From: Roseicitreum antarcticum
GTDB taxonomy: Bacteria; Pseudomonadota; Alphaproteobacteria; Rhodobacterales; Rhodobacteraceae
NCBI RefSeq assembly: GCF_014681765.1
Contig: NZ_CP061498.1
Span: forward strand, 744,001 to 808,000
DNA: 64,000 bases
Direction: 5' to 3'
A program made the translations under genes and the position numbers. Position 1 is the first letter of the stretch. Each line of letters opens with the position of its first letter. Shown one piece after another: positions 30,703-41,086 of this stretch. The notes below the pieces were generated by a model. That model was given only the letters and a program-made list of their open reading frames with translations. It was not told the origin of the DNA and searched no databases.

Positions 30703-30735
30703 GGGGCAGGCTGACCCCAAAGTGCGCCCTGCCCC
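30703..30735. terminator. Hairpin between convergent RNase T2 and kinase genes
   Basis: An 8-bp stem, ggggcagg / cctgcccc, with a 17-base loop occupies nearly all of the 37-bp gap between two convergent genes. There is no T run. Confidence 0.45.
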
Positions 30736-30739
30736 ACGC

Positions 30740-32920
30740 CTAGCCTGAGGTCGAGATCACATGCGCATGGCCGGTCCGGTCGCGCTGCATCATTTGGCGG
30801 GCGACGGTGGTCAGCGCCTCGTTCAGGCGTTCGGTTTTCAGCGGTTTGGTCAGGCAATCGTCAAAGCCTGCCTCCAGATAACTTTGTACCTGGTGCGACA
30901 TGGCATTGGCGGTAAATGCCACGACCGAGGTGCGCTGCAGGCCCAGACTTGCCTCGCGCGCCCGGATGGCCTGCAAGACCTCGACCCCGTCCATCCCGGG
31001 CATGGAGATATCGAGGATGACCAGATCGAACGTCCCTGCGGTAAAGCGTGCCAGCGCCGCGTGCCCGTCTTCGACCATGACCGCGCTGGCGCCAAGCTGC
31101 GCAAGCATCGCGCCCAGGATCATGCGATTGGTGCGGTTGTCATCGGCAGCAAGGATGCGCATGCCGCGCAAAAGTTCATTGCGCTGGCCGGAAGTGGTCT
31201 CGCTCACGGCAAGCGGCGTGTCCTGCGCCATGGGCAGCGGCAGGGTAATCAGCACCTGGGTGCCAACCCCCTTGGTGCTGCTCAGCGTCACCTCACCATG
31301 CATCATGCCCACCAGCCGCTTGACGATGGCCATGCCCAGCCCGGTGCCGCCATATTTGCGGCTGATGCTGCTGTCTGCCTGGCTGAATTCTTCGAACACG
31401 CCAGCCAGTTCGGGCGGCGACATGCCGATGCCGGTGTCAGTGACCCGGATGATGACGTCGCCGCCCAAGGGGGCCTCGAATGCGACATCGACGCGGCCCG
31501 CGCTGGTGAACTTGATCGCGTTGCTGATGACATTGTGCAAGATTTGCAAGATGCGGTGGCTGTCACCCATGCGGGCCGTCCCGCAGCCCGGCCCGGTGGT
31601 GACCGAGAACGACAACTGCTTGTCCGACGCCTTCAGGGTATGCACCATTTCCACCCGCTGCGCGAGGTCGCTCACCGAGAATGGCACCGATTCAAGGTCC
31701 AGCGAATCGGCCTCGATCTTGGACATGTCGAGAAGGTCGTTGATGATGCTCATCAACAAGCCGCCCGAGTCGTGCAAGATGCCCACCATCCGCTTTTGAT
31801 CGGGGTCACTGATGATGTCGTCCAGCACTTCGGCAATGCCCAGCACACCGTTGAGGGGGGTACGCATTTCGTGGCTCATCTTGGCCAGAAACTGCGATTT
31901 CGCGGTATTGGCGCGGCGCGCTTCCTCAAACGCGGCTTCGCGAGCCAGTTCGCTTTGCATCACCTGGGTGATGTCGTTCATTGCCCAGACGACGCGCGTG
32001 ATCTCGCCATCGGCATCCAGCACGGGTGCGGCGTTGAGCGACATGTAGCGCAGTCCTTCGGGACAATGCAGCGCCCAGCGGATGTTTTCCACCGTGCGGC
32101 CCGTGCGCATCACGACGTTGAAGGGCAGTTCATCCTCGGGCACCGGCTTCATGTTGATATTGGTGAAGCGCCAGCGCGGGTCGTCATGCTTTCGGCCCAG
32201 CAGTTCATCGCTGGTCACGCCCAGCACGCGTTCGCCCATGTCGTTGATATAGATCGCCGTGCCGGTCGCATCATAGACGCAGATCCCCAGCGCGCCGGTG
32301 GTCAGGATGCTTTCCAGAAACGCGCTTTGCGCGGTCAGCGCCGCCTGCGCGCTGGCCACAGCCCGGGTGCTTTCCCGCCGCCGCAAGACCGAGTTCACCA
32401 CATCGGTGACCGAGCGCAGCAAATAGATCTCGCCGGGCAGAAATTCGCCCGCAACCTCGACCCCGTCAAACCCGACGAACCCCGTCAGCTTGCCATCGGG
32501 CAGCATTGGCACGATCAGCAGCGACCGGATGCCCTGCATTTCCAGTGTCTCACGCTCGACCGAGCCTTCGGGCAGTTCGTGCACATCGGGCAGGTGCAAC
32601 ACCTCACCAGCCTGAAGGCGCGGTCCCAACGGGCCATATGCCTCCAGCGGCAGCTCCTGCAACTGGTCGATCACCGGCTCGATACCTTGAGCACACCATT
32701 CATGGGTGTTCTGGGTCATGTCGCCAGTGACTTCGAAGACATAAGCGCGGTCGCGTTTGCAGAAGGTGGCGATCCGGGCAAGCGCCTGGTCGATCTGGGT
32801 GTCGATATCGTCAATCGGCGCGCGCAGCAGGTTGTTCAGTACATCCACGACAAGACCCTGAATGCGCGTCAGACGCGCCTCATTCGTCAAGTCCAACATT
32901 TCTTGTCTTTCGCCTGCCAT
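30740..32920 (-). CDS. Hybrid sensor histidine kinase (GAF-PAS-HisKA-HATPase-REC)
   Basis: This is a 726-residue soluble kinase. Order of parts: GAF-like domain about 15-185; PAS about 205-320; HisKA with KMSHEMRTPLNG (His about 349); HATPase with N-box VISNAIKFT and G-boxes DTGIGMSPPE and GGTGLGMAIVKRL; and a C-terminal receiver with ILAADDNRTN, phospho-acceptor in LDISMPGMDG (Asp about 635) and the TAN and K residues of a switch. No membrane helix is seen, so it senses a cytosolic signal. No separate response regulator or Hpt gene is adjacent. Start ATG 32920 has AAGGA six bases upstream. Confidence 0.92.
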   Translation of the reverse strand: MAGERQEMLDLTNEARLTRIQGLVVDVLNNLLRAPIDDIDTQIDQALARIATFCKRDRAYVFEVTGDMTQNTHEWCAQGIEPVIDQLQELPLEAYGPLGPRLQAGEVLHLPDVHELPEGSVERETLEMQGIRSLLIVPMLPDGKLTGFVGFDGVEVAGEFLPGEIYLLRSVTDVVNSVLRRRESTRAVASAQAALTAQSAFLESILTTGALGICVYDATGTAIYINDMGERVLGVTSDELLGRKHDDPRWRFTNINMKPVPEDELPFNVVMRTGRTVENIRWALHCPEGLRYMSLNAAPVLDADGEITRVVWAMNDITQVMQSELAREAAFEEARRANTAKSQFLAKMSHEMRTPLNGVLGIAEVLDDIISDPDQKRMVGILHDSGGLLMSIINDLLDMSKIEADSLDLESVPFSVSDLAQRVEMVHTLKASDKQLSFSVTTGPGCGTARMGDSHRILQILHNVISNAIKFTSAGRVDVAFEAPLGGDVIIRVTDTGIGMSPPELAGVFEEFSQADSSISRKYGGTGLGMAIVKRLVGMMHGEVTLSSTKGVGTQVLITLPLPMAQDTPLAVSETTSGQRNELLRGMRILAADDNRTNRMILGAMLAQLGASAVMVEDGHAALARFTAGTFDLVILDISMPGMDGVEVLQAIRAREASLGLQRTSVVAFTANAMSHQVQSYLEAGFDDCLTKPLKTERLNEALTTVARQMMQRDRTGHAHVISTSG

Positions 32921-33305
32921 CGCATTTCCTTGGGGGCGGGGGTGCTGCGCGTTTGCTGCGGGCGCCGCACCTGAAATTTAGATAGCACGACGCCAACGCC
33001 GAGCCGCTGACAGGATGACCCTGAAATCAACTCAGAACCTAGCGCAGCCGGATCGCTGCGCCAAGCCTTCATATTTGCTCAATCAATTGCGTGACATCAA
33101 GAGCCGCCTCACCGACCCCCACTGGCCCCGCCCACTGGCCGCGCGCCCCGGTCCATTCCGCCAAAGTCGCGCCCGGTGGCACGGGCGTCTGCCAGATCGG
33201 GGCGATATTGGCTTGCACCGGCACCGCCCTTGATTATAACCCGCAGCAATTTGCACAGGGTCCGCACCGGGGCCTGTCTGCGCGTGGAAGTCAAAGGGGA
33301 TAGTG
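32921..33305. other. Divergent promoter region between kinase and carB
   Basis: This 385-bp non-coding gap separates two divergent genes and must hold both promoters. No coding frame, RNA motif or strong terminator was recognised. There is a repeated ccactggcc(ccg) motif at about 33118-33142. Confidence 0.6.
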
Positions 33306-36300
33306 ATGCCGAAAAGAACCGATATCAAGTCAGTCATGATCATCGGCGCGGGTCCCATCGTGATCGGTCAGGCCTGCGAGTTCGATTATTCCGGCGCCCA
33401 GGCCTGCAAGGCCCTGCGCGAGGAAGGCTACCGCGTGATCCTTGTGAACTCCAACCCTGCCACCATCATGACCGACCCGGGGCTGGCCGATGCGACCTAT
33501 ATCGAGCCGATCACCCCCGAAGTTGTCGCCAAGATCATCGAAGCCGAACGTCCCGACGCGCTGTTGCCCACCATGGGCGGGCAGACCGGGTTGAACACCA
33601 GCCTTGCGCTGGCCGACATGGGCGTGCTGGAAAAATTCGGGGTGGAACTGATCGGCGCCAACCGCGCCGCCATCGAGATGGCCGAAGACCGCAAATTGTT
33701 CCGCGAGGCGATGGACCGGATCGGACTGGAAAACCCCAAGGCGACGATCATCGCCGCGCCGAAACTGGCCAGCGGCAAATATGACATCAGCGCCGGCGTC
33801 GCCGAGGCTATCGCCGCCATCGAATATGTCGGCCTGCCCGCGATCATCCGCCCCGCCTTCACGCTGGGCGGCACCGGCGGCGGCGTGGCCTATAACCGCG
33901 ACGATTACGAACGCATCTGCCGGTCGGGGCTGGAGGCCTCGCCCATGGCGCAGATCCTGGTGGATGAATCGCTGCTGGGCTGGAAAGAATTCGAGATGGA
34001 GGTGGTGCGTGACCGTGCGGATAACGCCATCATCATCTGCGCGATTGAAAACATCGACCCGATGGGCGTGCATACCGGCGACAGCATCACCGTGGCCCCT
34101 GCCCTGACGCTGACCGACAAGGAATACCAGATCATGCGCAACGGCTCCATCGCCGTGCTGCGCGAGATCGGTGTGGAAACCGGCGGGTCGAACGTGCAAT
34201 GGGCGATCAACCCCGCCGATGGCCGCATGGTGGTGATCGAGATGAACCCGCGGGTGTCCCGCTCTTCCGCGCTGGCGTCGAAGGCAACGGGGTTCCCGAT
34301 TGCCAAGATCGCGGCAAAGCTGGCCGTGGGCTACACGCTGGATGAGTTGGACAACGACATCACCAAGGTCACACCGGCCAGCTTTGAACCGACGATCGAC
34401 TATGTCGTCACCAAGATCCCGCGTTTCGCGTTCGAGAAATTCCCCGGCTCTACCCCCGATCTGACCACCGCGATGAAATCGGTGGGCGAGGTGATGGCCG
34501 TGGGCCGTACCATCCACGAATCCCTGCAAAAGGCGCTGGCCAGCATGGAAACCGGGCTGTCGGGTTTCGATGAGATCGCGATCGAGGGCGCGCCGGACCG
34601 CGCCGCCGTGGTCAAGGCGCTGAGCCGTCAGACACCGGACCGGCTGCGCATCATCGCGCAGGCCATGCGGCACGGGCTGTCGGATGACGACATCCAGCAT
34701 GCAACCTCATTCGATCCGTGGTTCATCGCGCGTATCCGCGAGATCGTCGAGACCGAGGCCGAGGTGCGCCGCAACGGCGTGCCGGTCACCGTGGGCGCAT
34801 TGCGGCATCTGAAGATGATGGGTTTCACCGATGCGCGACTGGCGCAACTGACCGGCCGGGAAGAGGGCCAGGTTCGCCGTGCCCGGCGCAATCTGGGCGT
34901 CAATGCGGTGTTCAAACGCATCGATACCTGCGGCGCAGAGTTCGAGGCACAGACGCCCTACATGTATTCCACCTATGAAATGCCGATGATGGGCGAGGTG
35001 GAATGCGAGGCGCGACCGTCCGACCGCAAGAAAGTCGTCATCCTGGGCGGCGGTCCCAACCGGATCGGTCAGGGCATCGAATTCGATTATTGCTGCGTCC
35101 ATGCCTGCTATGCGCTGACCGATGTGGGCTATGAGACCATCATGATCAACTGCAACCCCGAAACGGTGTCCACCGATTACGACACCTCGGACCGGTTGTA
35201 TTTTGAACCGCTGACGCTGGAACATGTGCTGGAAATCCTGCGGGTCGAACAGGAAAACGGCACGCTGCATGGCGTGATCGTGCAGTTTGGCGGGCAGACG
35301 CCGCTGAAACTGGCCAATGCGCTGCAAGATGAAGGCATCCCGATCCTTGGCACCACCCCCGACGCCATTGATCTGGCCGAGGACCGTGAGCGGTTTCAGG
35401 CGCTCTTGAACAAGCTGGACCTGCGCCAGCCGCATAATGGCACCGCCCGGTCGCGCGATGAAGCGTTCGCCGTCGCCGCCGAGGTCGGCTATCCGCTGGT
35501 CATCCGCCCGTCCTTTGTGCTGGGCGGCCGCGCGATGGAGATCATCCACGACGACGCCCAACTGGAACGCTATATCCGCGAGGCCGTGCATGTGTCGGGC
35601 AAGAACCCGGTGCTGTTGGACAGCTATCTGTCCGGCGCGATCGAGGTGGATGTGGATGCGCTGTGCGACGGCCACGCCGTGCATGTCGCCGGTATCATGG
35701 AGCATATCGAGGAAGCGGGCGTCCATTCGGGCGACAGTGCCTGCTGCCTGCCGCCCCATTCGCTGGATGCCGCCACCGTGGCCGAGTTGAAGCGCCAGAC
35801 CGAGCTGATGGCCCGCGCGTTGCATGTTGTCGGCCTGATGAACGTCCAATTCGCGATCAAGGACGGCGAGATCTATGTGTTGGAGGTCAACCCCCGCGCC
35901 AGCCGTACCGTGCCCTTCGTCGCCAAAGCCACCGACAGCGCGATTGCCACCATCGCCGCGCGGCTGATGGCGGGGGAACCGCTGTCGAACTTCCCGCTGC
36001 GCGCGCCCTATGCGAAGGGCGTCGGCCCCGACACGCCGCTGCCGCTGGCCGATCCCAACACGCTGGCTGATCCGATCACGCCCTGGTTCTCGGTCAAGGA
36101 AGCGGTGCTGCCTTTTGCCCGCTTCCCGGGCGTCGATCCGCTGTTGGGCCCGGAAATGCGGTCGACCGGCGAGGTCATGGGCTGGGACCGCAGTTTCGCG
36201 CTGGCTTTCCTGAAGGCGCAGATGGGCGCGGGCGTGGTACTGCCCGAAACGGGCCGGGTGTTCGTATCGGTGAAGGACAGCGACAAATCCGACGCCCTGG

Positions 36301-36635
36301 CGCAAGCCAGCCGCGACCTGAAAACGCTGGGCTTCGAGATCGTGGCAACACGCGGGACGGCTTCATGGCTGAAAGAACAGGGTGTGGCAACCACCCATGT
36401 CAACAAGGTCTACGAGGGGCGTCCGAATATCGTGGACCGGCTGAAGAACGGCGACATTGATCTGGTTTTGAACACCACGGCGGGCACGCAGGCGATCAAC
36501 GACAGCCGCGACATCCGCCGCGTCGCGCTGATGGACAAGATTCCGTATTTCACCACCGCCGCGGGTTCTATCGCCGCTGTCGCCGCCATGCAGGCGCGCA
36601 ACGAGGGTTACGGCGTGCGGACCCTGCAAGGTTGA
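33306..36635 (+). CDS. carB: Carbamoyl-phosphate synthase large subunit
   Basis: This is a 1109-residue CarB, which makes carbamoyl phosphate for arginine and pyrimidines from ammonia (delivered by CarA), bicarbonate and two ATP. Two homologous halves are clear. The first starts [21 protein letters not shown] with its ATP-grasp core at about 130-340. The second starts [21 protein letters not shown] (about residue 578). A C-terminal MGS-like allosteric domain ([19 protein letters not shown]) follows. ATG 33306 is chosen; a GTG three bases earlier is equally spaced to GGGG. carA is not in the window, which is common in this family. Length is normal. Confidence 0.97.
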   Translation: MPKRTDIKSVMIIGAGPIVIGQACEFDYSGAQACKALREEGYRVILVNSNPATIMTDPGLADATYIEPITPEVVAKIIEAERPDALLPTMGGQTGLNTSLALADMGVLEKFGVELIGANRAAIEMAEDRKLFREAMDRIGLENPKATIIAAPKLASGKYDISAGVAEAIAAIEYVGLPAIIRPAFTLGGTGGGVAYNRDDYERICRSGLEASPMAQILVDESLLGWKEFEMEVVRDRADNAIIICAIENIDPMGVHTGDSITVAPALTLTDKEYQIMRNGSIAVLREIGVETGGSNVQWAINPADGRMVVIEMNPRVSRSSALASKATGFPIAKIAAKLAVGYTLDELDNDITKVTPASFEPTIDYVVTKIPRFAFEKFPGSTPDLTTAMKSVGEVMAVGRTIHESLQKALASMETGLSGFDEIAIEGAPDRAAVVKALSRQTPDRLRIIAQAMRHGLSDDDIQHATSFDPWFIARIREIVETEAEVRRNGVPVTVGALRHLKMMGFTDARLAQLTGREEGQVRRARRNLGVNAVFKRIDTCGAEFEAQTPYMYSTYEMPMMGEVECEARPSDRKKVVILGGGPNRIGQGIEFDYCCVHACYALTDVGYETIMINCNPETVSTDYDTSDRLYFEPLTLEHVLEILRVEQENGTLHGVIVQFGGQTPLKLANALQDEGIPILGTTPDAIDLAEDRERFQALLNKLDLRQPHNGTARSRDEAFAVAAEVGYPLVIRPSFVLGGRAMEIIHDDAQLERYIREAVHVSGKNPVLLDSYLSGAIEVDVDALCDGHAVHVAGIMEHIEEAGVHSGDSACCLPPHSLDAATVAELKRQTELMARALHVVGLMNVQFAIKDGEIYVLEVNPRASRTVPFVAKATDSAIATIAARLMAGEPLSNFPLRAPYAKGVGPDTPLPLADPNTLADPITPWFSVKEAVLPFARFPGVDPLLGPEMRSTGEVMGWDRSFALAFLKAQMGAGVVLPETGRVFVSVKDSDKSDALAQASRDLKTLGFEIVATRGTASWLKEQGVATTHVNKVYEGRPNIVDRLKNGDIDLVLNTTAGTQAINDSRDIRRVALMDKIPYFTTAAGSIAAVAAMQARNEGYGVRTLQG

Positions 36636-36953
36636 GGCATTGGGGCGCGCCGGGGAACCAGCGCGCCCGCCTCACCCAATGCGTGAAGATCATCGCGCAT
36701 GCATCTGATTTATAATGATACTTTGGAAAATATGGTTCGACGGGCAACTGGCGGCCTGCACCGGTTTGGGCGATAAACCTCTGATTGTCAGATGTTTTCG
36801 CGAAAAGACGCAAAAGCCTCTTCACAAGCGGACTGAGGGCAGCTGCGTATCCCGTTGAAAAGGCGCGCAATGCTGACCTGCCAGGCGGCCCCCTTCATGC
36901 AAAGCATGAGGGGGGCCGCCTAACCTGCTGATACTACGCTATAAAGCGCCAAA
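36636..36953. other. Convergent intergenic region carB/ispG
   Basis: This 318-bp region has a moderately AT-rich centre (about 36690-36800) and no supported gene. Its main element is the large hairpin at 36883-36921, just downstream of ispG. Confidence 0.6.
36883..36921. terminator. Long hairpin downstream of ispG
   Basis: Arms aggcggccccc-tt-catgc and gcatg-a-ggggggccgcct surround an aaa loop, giving an almost perfect 17-bp stem 33 bp beyond the ispG stop. It has no T tract. It may be a terminator or a repeated extragenic palindrome. Confidence 0.6.
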
Positions 36954-38096
36954 TTACTGCGCCGGTTCGGTCTGGGCCGCCTCTTGCGCCATTTCTGCCT
37001 CGATCACTGCGGCGCGGGCTTCGACCTGTTCGACGATATGTTCGACCATCTGCTCATTCGACAACTTGTGGCTTTGCTTGCCCGCCAGATAGACCATGCC
37101 CGACCCGGCGCCCCCGCCGGTGAAGCCCACGTCAGTCATCAAGGCCTCACCCGGGCCGTTGACCACACAGCCGATGATCGACAGGCTCATCGGCGTCTTG
37201 ATGTGCGACAGACGTTGTTCCAGCGTCTCGACCGTCTTGATGACATCGAAGCCCTGCCGCGCGCAGGACGGGCACGAGATGATGTTGACGCCGCGATGCC
37301 GCAGGCCCAGAGATTTCAGGATGTCATAGCCCACCTTGACCTCTTCCACCGGGTCGGCCGACAGGCTGACGCGGATGGTATCGCCGATGCCCATCCACAG
37401 CAGGTTGCCCAGCCCGATGGCTGACTTGATCGTGCCCGACATCAGGCCCCCGGCCTCGGTGATGCCCAGATGGATCGGGGCATCCGTCGCCTCGGCCAGG
37501 CCCTGATAGGCAGCGGCGGCCATGAACACGTCAGAGGCTTTCACGCTGATCTTGAATTCGTGGAAGTCGTTGTCTTGCAAGATGCGGATATGGTCCATAC
37601 CGGATTCGATCATCGCATCCGGGCAGGGTTCGCCGTATTTCTCCAGCAGGTGCCGTTCCAGCGACCCCGCGTTGACCCCGATGCGGATCGAACAGCCGTG
37701 ATCCCGCGCGGCCTTGATAACCTCGCGCACGCGGGCGGCATCACCGATATTGCCGGGGTTGATGCGCAGGCAGGCGGCGCCGGCCTCGGCGGCCTCAATC
37801 GCGCGTTTGTAGTGGAAGTGGATGTCGGCGACGATGGGCACCGGGCTTTCGCGGCAGATTTCCTTCAACGCGCGGGTGGCGGCCTGATCGGGGGCCGAGA
37901 CACGGACGATATCGGCGCCCTGATCGACGCAGCGCAGGATCTGTTCAATCGTGGCCTTCGCATCGCCGCTGTCGGTATTGGTCATGGTCTGTACGGTGAT
38001 CGGCGCATCGCCGCCCACCGGAACCTTGCCCACCATGATCTGGCGCGACTTGCGCCGGTAAATGTTGCGCCACGGACGGATGTGATTCAGAGACAT
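36954..38096 (-). CDS. ispG: 4-hydroxy-3-methylbut-2-enyl diphosphate synthase (flavodoxin/ferredoxin)
   Basis: This is a 380-residue IspG (GcpE) of the non-mevalonate isoprenoid pathway, converting MEcPP to HMBPP. It is the typical two-domain bacterial form: a TIM barrel starting [17 protein letters not shown], then the 4Fe-4S domain with SCPSCARQG (two Cys near 272 and 275) and the third ligand in [12 protein letters not shown] (near 308). The extra Glu/Ala-rich tail is variable. It needs reduced ferredoxin or flavodoxin, and a ferredoxin-NADP reductase is encoded at 45152-45979. It lies in the same orientation 126 bp after the RodZ-like gene, with a terminator between them. Confidence 0.96.
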   Translation of the reverse strand: MSLNHIRPWRNIYRRKSRQIMVGKVPVGGDAPITVQTMTNTDSGDAKATIEQILRCVDQGADIVRVSAPDQAATRALKEICRESPVPIVADIHFHYKRAIEAAEAGAACLRINPGNIGDAARVREVIKAARDHGCSIRIGVNAGSLERHLLEKYGEPCPDAMIESGMDHIRILQDNDFHEFKISVKASDVFMAAAAYQGLAEATDAPIHLGITEAGGLMSGTIKSAIGLGNLLWMGIGDTIRVSLSADPVEEVKVGYDILKSLGLRHRGVNIISCPSCARQGFDVIKTVETLEQRLSHIKTPMSLSIIGCVVNGPGEALMTDVGFTGGGAGSGMVYLAGKQSHKLSNEQMVEHIVEQVEARAAVIEAEMAQEAAQTEPAQ

Positions 38097-38136
38097 GAGG
38101 ACGAGCCTGTCAGGTTAGGGTATTTCCCCAATAGAT

Positions 38137-38169
38137 AACCCGCCACCGCCCCTCGGGCAATGGCGGGTT
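38137..38169 (-). terminator. Terminator between rodZ-like gene and ispG
   Basis: A 9-bp outer stem, aacccgcca / tggcgggtt, with an inner gccc/gggc pairing. On the minus strand it is followed by tatct. It lies 54 bp after the RodZ-like stop and 40 bp before ispG. Confidence 0.6.
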
Positions 38170-38222
38170 CATGACAATGACAAACGTTGGATGTGACACG
38201 GCCCGCCTGTCGGCGCACGGGG

Positions 38223-39407
38223 TCATTCGGCCTGCGCTACATCCACCATGCGGGCAAGATCGGCGTCGCGCGACAGGTCGGCGACGACGTAGTCTTGCTG
38301 CAACGCATCTGCGGACAGGGCGACGTTGTTGACGATCTGCGCGCCCGGTGCGGCCGGGCCATAGGCATCGCCATTCACCACGAAATAGAGCGAGCCGGAA
38401 TTGCCCGCCCGCAGCGTCGCAGGCTCTTCGGTCTGCGGGACGGTGTAGCGTTCGCCAGCGTCCAGGATCTTTTCGAACAAGACCGTGCCATTCGCGGCGC
38501 GCACGCGCACCCAGGACGGGCGCACGGCCAGCAGTTCGACCTGCGCCACGGTGGGTTCGATCACCTGCACCTCGGCGGGCTGTGCCTCATCGCGCAGCGC
38601 CAGTTGGATCGCGTCTTCAATGGCGTTGCCATCGGTCCGCTCGGTCGTCTGACGCGGGTTGATCTCCGAGATCGGGCCATCGCGCGACACCATGACAGGC
38701 ATGTCCAGCGCCTGCGGCCGGTACACGCGCACCAAGCCTTCGGCAACCGGCATGGCGGCGGGGTCCCCCTCGGGCAGCAGATCGGCGGTGACAGAACCTG
38801 GGGTATCTGCGGCTGCAGGGCGCCCGATCGCTACCGGGTCGAGTTCGGCCATGACGCTGGGTACGCGGTCCGAAGGCGCAATCTGCACGCGCTGCACTTC
38901 TTGCAGGACAGTCCAGCCTGCATAGCCCAGCCCGGCAATCAGCGCCAGCAACACGGCGATGGAGCCGACTGCACCCGGTTCAACCCGTTCCCAGATCGAC
39001 CGGGGCGCAGGGCTGAAGGTCATGCGCGACAGCATGTGCCCCTCGGGCGGCGCGGCCTTCACCGGCTTCTTGGGCTTTGGCATTTCAGACATGCCATGCT
39101 GCACCGAAAAATTGTGTTCATCGCAGAACTTCGCATAGGCCCATTCGGGGTCCATGCCGAGGTAGCGGGAATAAGACCGGACATAGCCCGCAACGAAATT
39201 CGGCGCCTCGAAAGCTTCGATATCGCCGTTTTCGATCGCCGCAATGTAGGCCGCGCGAATGTGCAATTCGCGCTGCACATCAAGCAGGGATTTGTTGAGC
39301 GTCGCGCGTTCACCCCGCATGAGGTCGCCAAGCTTCAGCTCAAAATCGTCAAAGCCAAGCTGTTTGCTTGTATCGTCAGCCGTCGGCTGCTTTGTCCGCC
39401 ATTTCAT
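38223..39407 (-). CDS. RodZ-like helix-turn-helix membrane protein (DUF4115)
   Basis: This is a 394-residue protein. The N-terminal Cro-like helix-turn-helix of RodZ occupies about residues 18-90 (LGDLMRGERATLNKSLLDVQ... YIAAIENGDIEAFEAPNFVAGYVRSYSRYLGM). A basic stretch, a single membrane helix at about 150-170 (VGSIAVLLALIAGLGYAGW) and a periplasmic part follow. The end is a DUF4115 beta domain with SWVRVRAANGTVLFEKILDAGE. RodZ links MreB to the envelope and supports rod shape; this architecture fits that role. ATG 39407 has AAGGGG upstream. It sits just upstream of ispG, a common neighbour. Confidence 0.85.
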   Translation of the reverse strand: MKWRTKQPTADDTSKQLGFDDFELKLGDLMRGERATLNKSLLDVQRELHIRAAYIAAIENGDIEAFEAPNFVAGYVRSYSRYLGMDPEWAYAKFCDEHNFSVQHGMSEMPKPKKPVKAAPPEGHMLSRMTFSPAPRSIWERVEPGAVGSIAVLLALIAGLGYAGWTVLQEVQRVQIAPSDRVPSVMAELDPVAIGRPAAADTPGSVTADLLPEGDPAAMPVAEGLVRVYRPQALDMPVMVSRDGPISEINPRQTTERTDGNAIEDAIQLALRDEAQPAEVQVIEPTVAQVELLAVRPSWVRVRAANGTVLFEKILDAGERYTVPQTEEPATLRAGNSGSLYFVVNGDAYGPAAPGAQIVNNVALSADALQQDYVVADLSRDADLARMVDVAQAE

Positions 39408-39490
39408 TGCCTGCCCCTTGTCCGCCCGTTCTGACCGCCAAATAATCGTGGACCTGTTGTCGCAAATGCCATGCGAGTCAGCTCTCACCC

Positions 39491-39527
39491 CTGTGATCTT
39501 CGTACAGAGAGTTTACCAGATCACAAG
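39491..39527. other. Imperfect inverted repeat between hemA and rodZ-like gene
   Basis: ctgtgatct (39491-39499) pairs with agatcacaag (39518-39527), and a T6 run follows on the plus strand. It could be the hemA transcript end or a regulator site for the rodZ-like promoter. As a plus-strand terminator it would serve no known gene. Confidence 0.45.
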
Positions 39528-39550
39528 GTTTTTTAAAGCGGCTCCAAGCG

Positions 39551-40774
39551 TCAGGCGGACAGTTCGGCACGATTCAGCGCACAATGCGACCACAGGTCAT
39601 CCATTGCGCGTATCAAATGGTCGATCATGGCGGAATCGTGCACCGGAGACGGGGTAAAGCGCAGCCGTTCGGTGCCGCGCGGCACGGTGGGGAAGTTGAT
39701 CGGCTGCACGTAAATCCCGTAGCTTTCCAGCAGCATGTCCGAAATCAACTTGCAATGCACCGGATTGCCAACATGCACCGGCACGATATGGCTGCCGTGG
39801 TCGATGATCGGCAGACCCATCCCTTTCAGCCGCATTTTCAGGATACTTGCGGTGGTTTGCTGCCGGTCGCGCAGGTCTTGCGCCGTCTTCAGATGGCGCA
39901 CCGATTCTGCCGCGCCCGCCGCCACCGCAGGCGGCAGCGAGGTGGTGAAGATGAAACCGGGCGCGTAGGATCGGATGGCATCGCACATCTTGGCGCTGCC
40001 GGTGATGTAGCCGCCCATGACGCCGTAGGCCTTGGCCAGCGTCCCGTTGATCAGGTCGATCCGGTGCATCAGCCCGTCGCGTTCCGCCACACCGCCACCG
40101 CGCGGGCCGTACATGCCGACGGCGTGCACTTCATCCAAATACGTCAGGGCGTTGAATTCATCGGCAAGGTCGCAGATTTCCGCGATGGGACCGAAATCAC
40201 CGTCCATCGAATAGATCGATTCAAACGCGATCAGCTTAGGCGCTGCGGGGTCGTCGGCGGCGAGCAATTCGCGCAGATGCGCCACGTCGTTGTGGCGGAA
40301 AATCCGTTTGGCTCCGCCGTTGCGCCGCACGCCTTCGATCATCGAGGCATGGTTGAGCGCGTCCGAATAGATGATGAGGCCGGGAAACAATTTCGGCAGC
40401 GTCGAAAGCGTGGCATCATTGGCCATATAGGCAGAGGTGAAGATCAGCCCAGCCTCTTTGCCGTGAAGGTCGGCAAGCTCGGCTTCCAGCCGTTTGTGGT
40501 AGACCGTGGTGCCAGAGATATTGCGCGTCCCGCCAGAACCAGCGCCGGTCGCCAGCAGCGCATCTTGCATCGCGGCCAGAACAGACGGATGCTGCCCCAT
40601 GCCCAGATAATCATTCCCGCACCAGACAGTGATATCTTGCCGGGTGCCATCGGGCCGATTCCAGACCGCATGGGGGAAATGACCCTTGCGACGCTCAATA
40701 TCGATGAAGGTCCGGTAGCGTCCCTCATCATGCAGGCGTTGCAGCGCGGCCTCTAGTGCGGCTTCATAGTTCAA
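39551..40774 (-). CDS. hemA: 5-aminolevulinate synthase
   Basis: This 407-residue PLP enzyme condenses glycine and succinyl-CoA to 5-aminolevulinate, the first step of haem and bacteriochlorophyll synthesis. Family landmarks: [18 protein letters not shown] near the N-terminus, [29 protein letters not shown], the cofactor Asp in [12 protein letters not shown], and the PLP lysine in [13 protein letters not shown] (about 246). The best start is a TTG at 40774, preceded by GGGAG and giving the length of Rhodobacter HemA; the frame is open further upstream but unlike the family. An FnrL-like site lies about 95 bp upstream, implying oxygen control. Confidence 0.95.
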   Translation of the reverse strand: MNYEAALEAALQRLHDEGRYRTFIDIERRKGHFPHAVWNRPDGTRQDITVWCGNDYLGMGQHPSVLAAMQDALLATGAGSGGTRNISGTTVYHKRLEAELADLHGKEAGLIFTSAYMANDATLSTLPKLFPGLIIYSDALNHASMIEGVRRNGGAKRIFRHNDVAHLRELLAADDPAAPKLIAFESIYSMDGDFGPIAEICDLADEFNALTYLDEVHAVGMYGPRGGGVAERDGLMHRIDLINGTLAKAYGVMGGYITGSAKMCDAIRSYAPGFIFTTSLPPAVAAGAAESVRHLKTAQDLRDRQQTTASILKMRLKGMGLPIIDHGSHIVPVHVGNPVHCKLISDMLLESYGIYVQPINFPTVPRGTERLRFTPSPVHDSAMIDHLIRAMDDLWSHCALNRAELSA

Positions 40775-40868
40775 GGTCGTCTCCCTGGCTTTCGAACGCT
40801 CGGTCAAATTCAATGATATAACTTCATCGGATAGATGAAACCCTATCCCGTCTCTCATCTGTTATAAA

Positions 40869-40882
40869 ATGATGCAGATCAA
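40869..40882 (-). promoter_or_regulatory. FnrL/Fnr-type binding site upstream of hemA
   Basis: On the minus strand the sequence is TTGAT-ctgc-ATCAT, nine of ten matches to the TTGAT-N4-ATCAA Fnr/FnrL consensus. It is centred about 100 bp upstream of the hemA start. FnrL is established to activate hemA at low oxygen in Rhodobacter, so the position supports the same logic here. Confidence 0.75.
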
Positions 40883-41014
40883 TTAACCCGACGCGAAAAA
40901 ATGGTCAGGCGCGGCCCTATGCCGCGCCCTGGGCCACGCCCTGGGCCACGCGTCTAGCCCAACGCCCGTGCCGGACCGCAGCGGTGCAGCAAACCGCCCG
41001 CCGACACCCTGCCG

Positions 41015-41080
41015 CAGGGCGCGGCGCGCGGGGCAGCAGGGCGCGGCGCGCGGGGCAGCAGGGCGCGGCGCGCGCGGCAG
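41015..41080. repeat. 22-bp tandem repeat, three copies
   Basis: Three 22-bp units (cagggcgcggcgcgcggggcag) run without gap; the third has one change. The array ends 7 bp before the stop of the secreted-protein gene. The units are nearly pure G/C and could form stable structures. Confidence 0.95.
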
Positions 41081-41086
41081 CCGGGG

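Larger units (their letters stand above)
40775..41086. other. hemA promoter region
   Basis: This 312-bp gap has an AT-rich part (40800-40900) next to hemA carrying the FnrL-like box and tataac-type sequences on the minus strand, then a GC-rich part with a 22-bp triple repeat abutting the 3' end of the upstream secreted-protein gene. Confidence 0.7.

Noticed and set aside
30761-32974. 737-codon plus-strand frame opposite the hybrid kinase
   Set aside because: Antisense of a gene with complete kinase motifs; His/Arg/Gln-rich nonsense composition.
34707-36305. 532-codon minus-strand frame opposite carB
   Set aside because: Antisense shadow; carB is intact and conserved throughout.
39491-39534. 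Plus-strand rho-independent terminator with T6 tail
   Set aside because: No plus-strand gene lies upstream to terminate; kept only as an inverted repeat of uncertain role.
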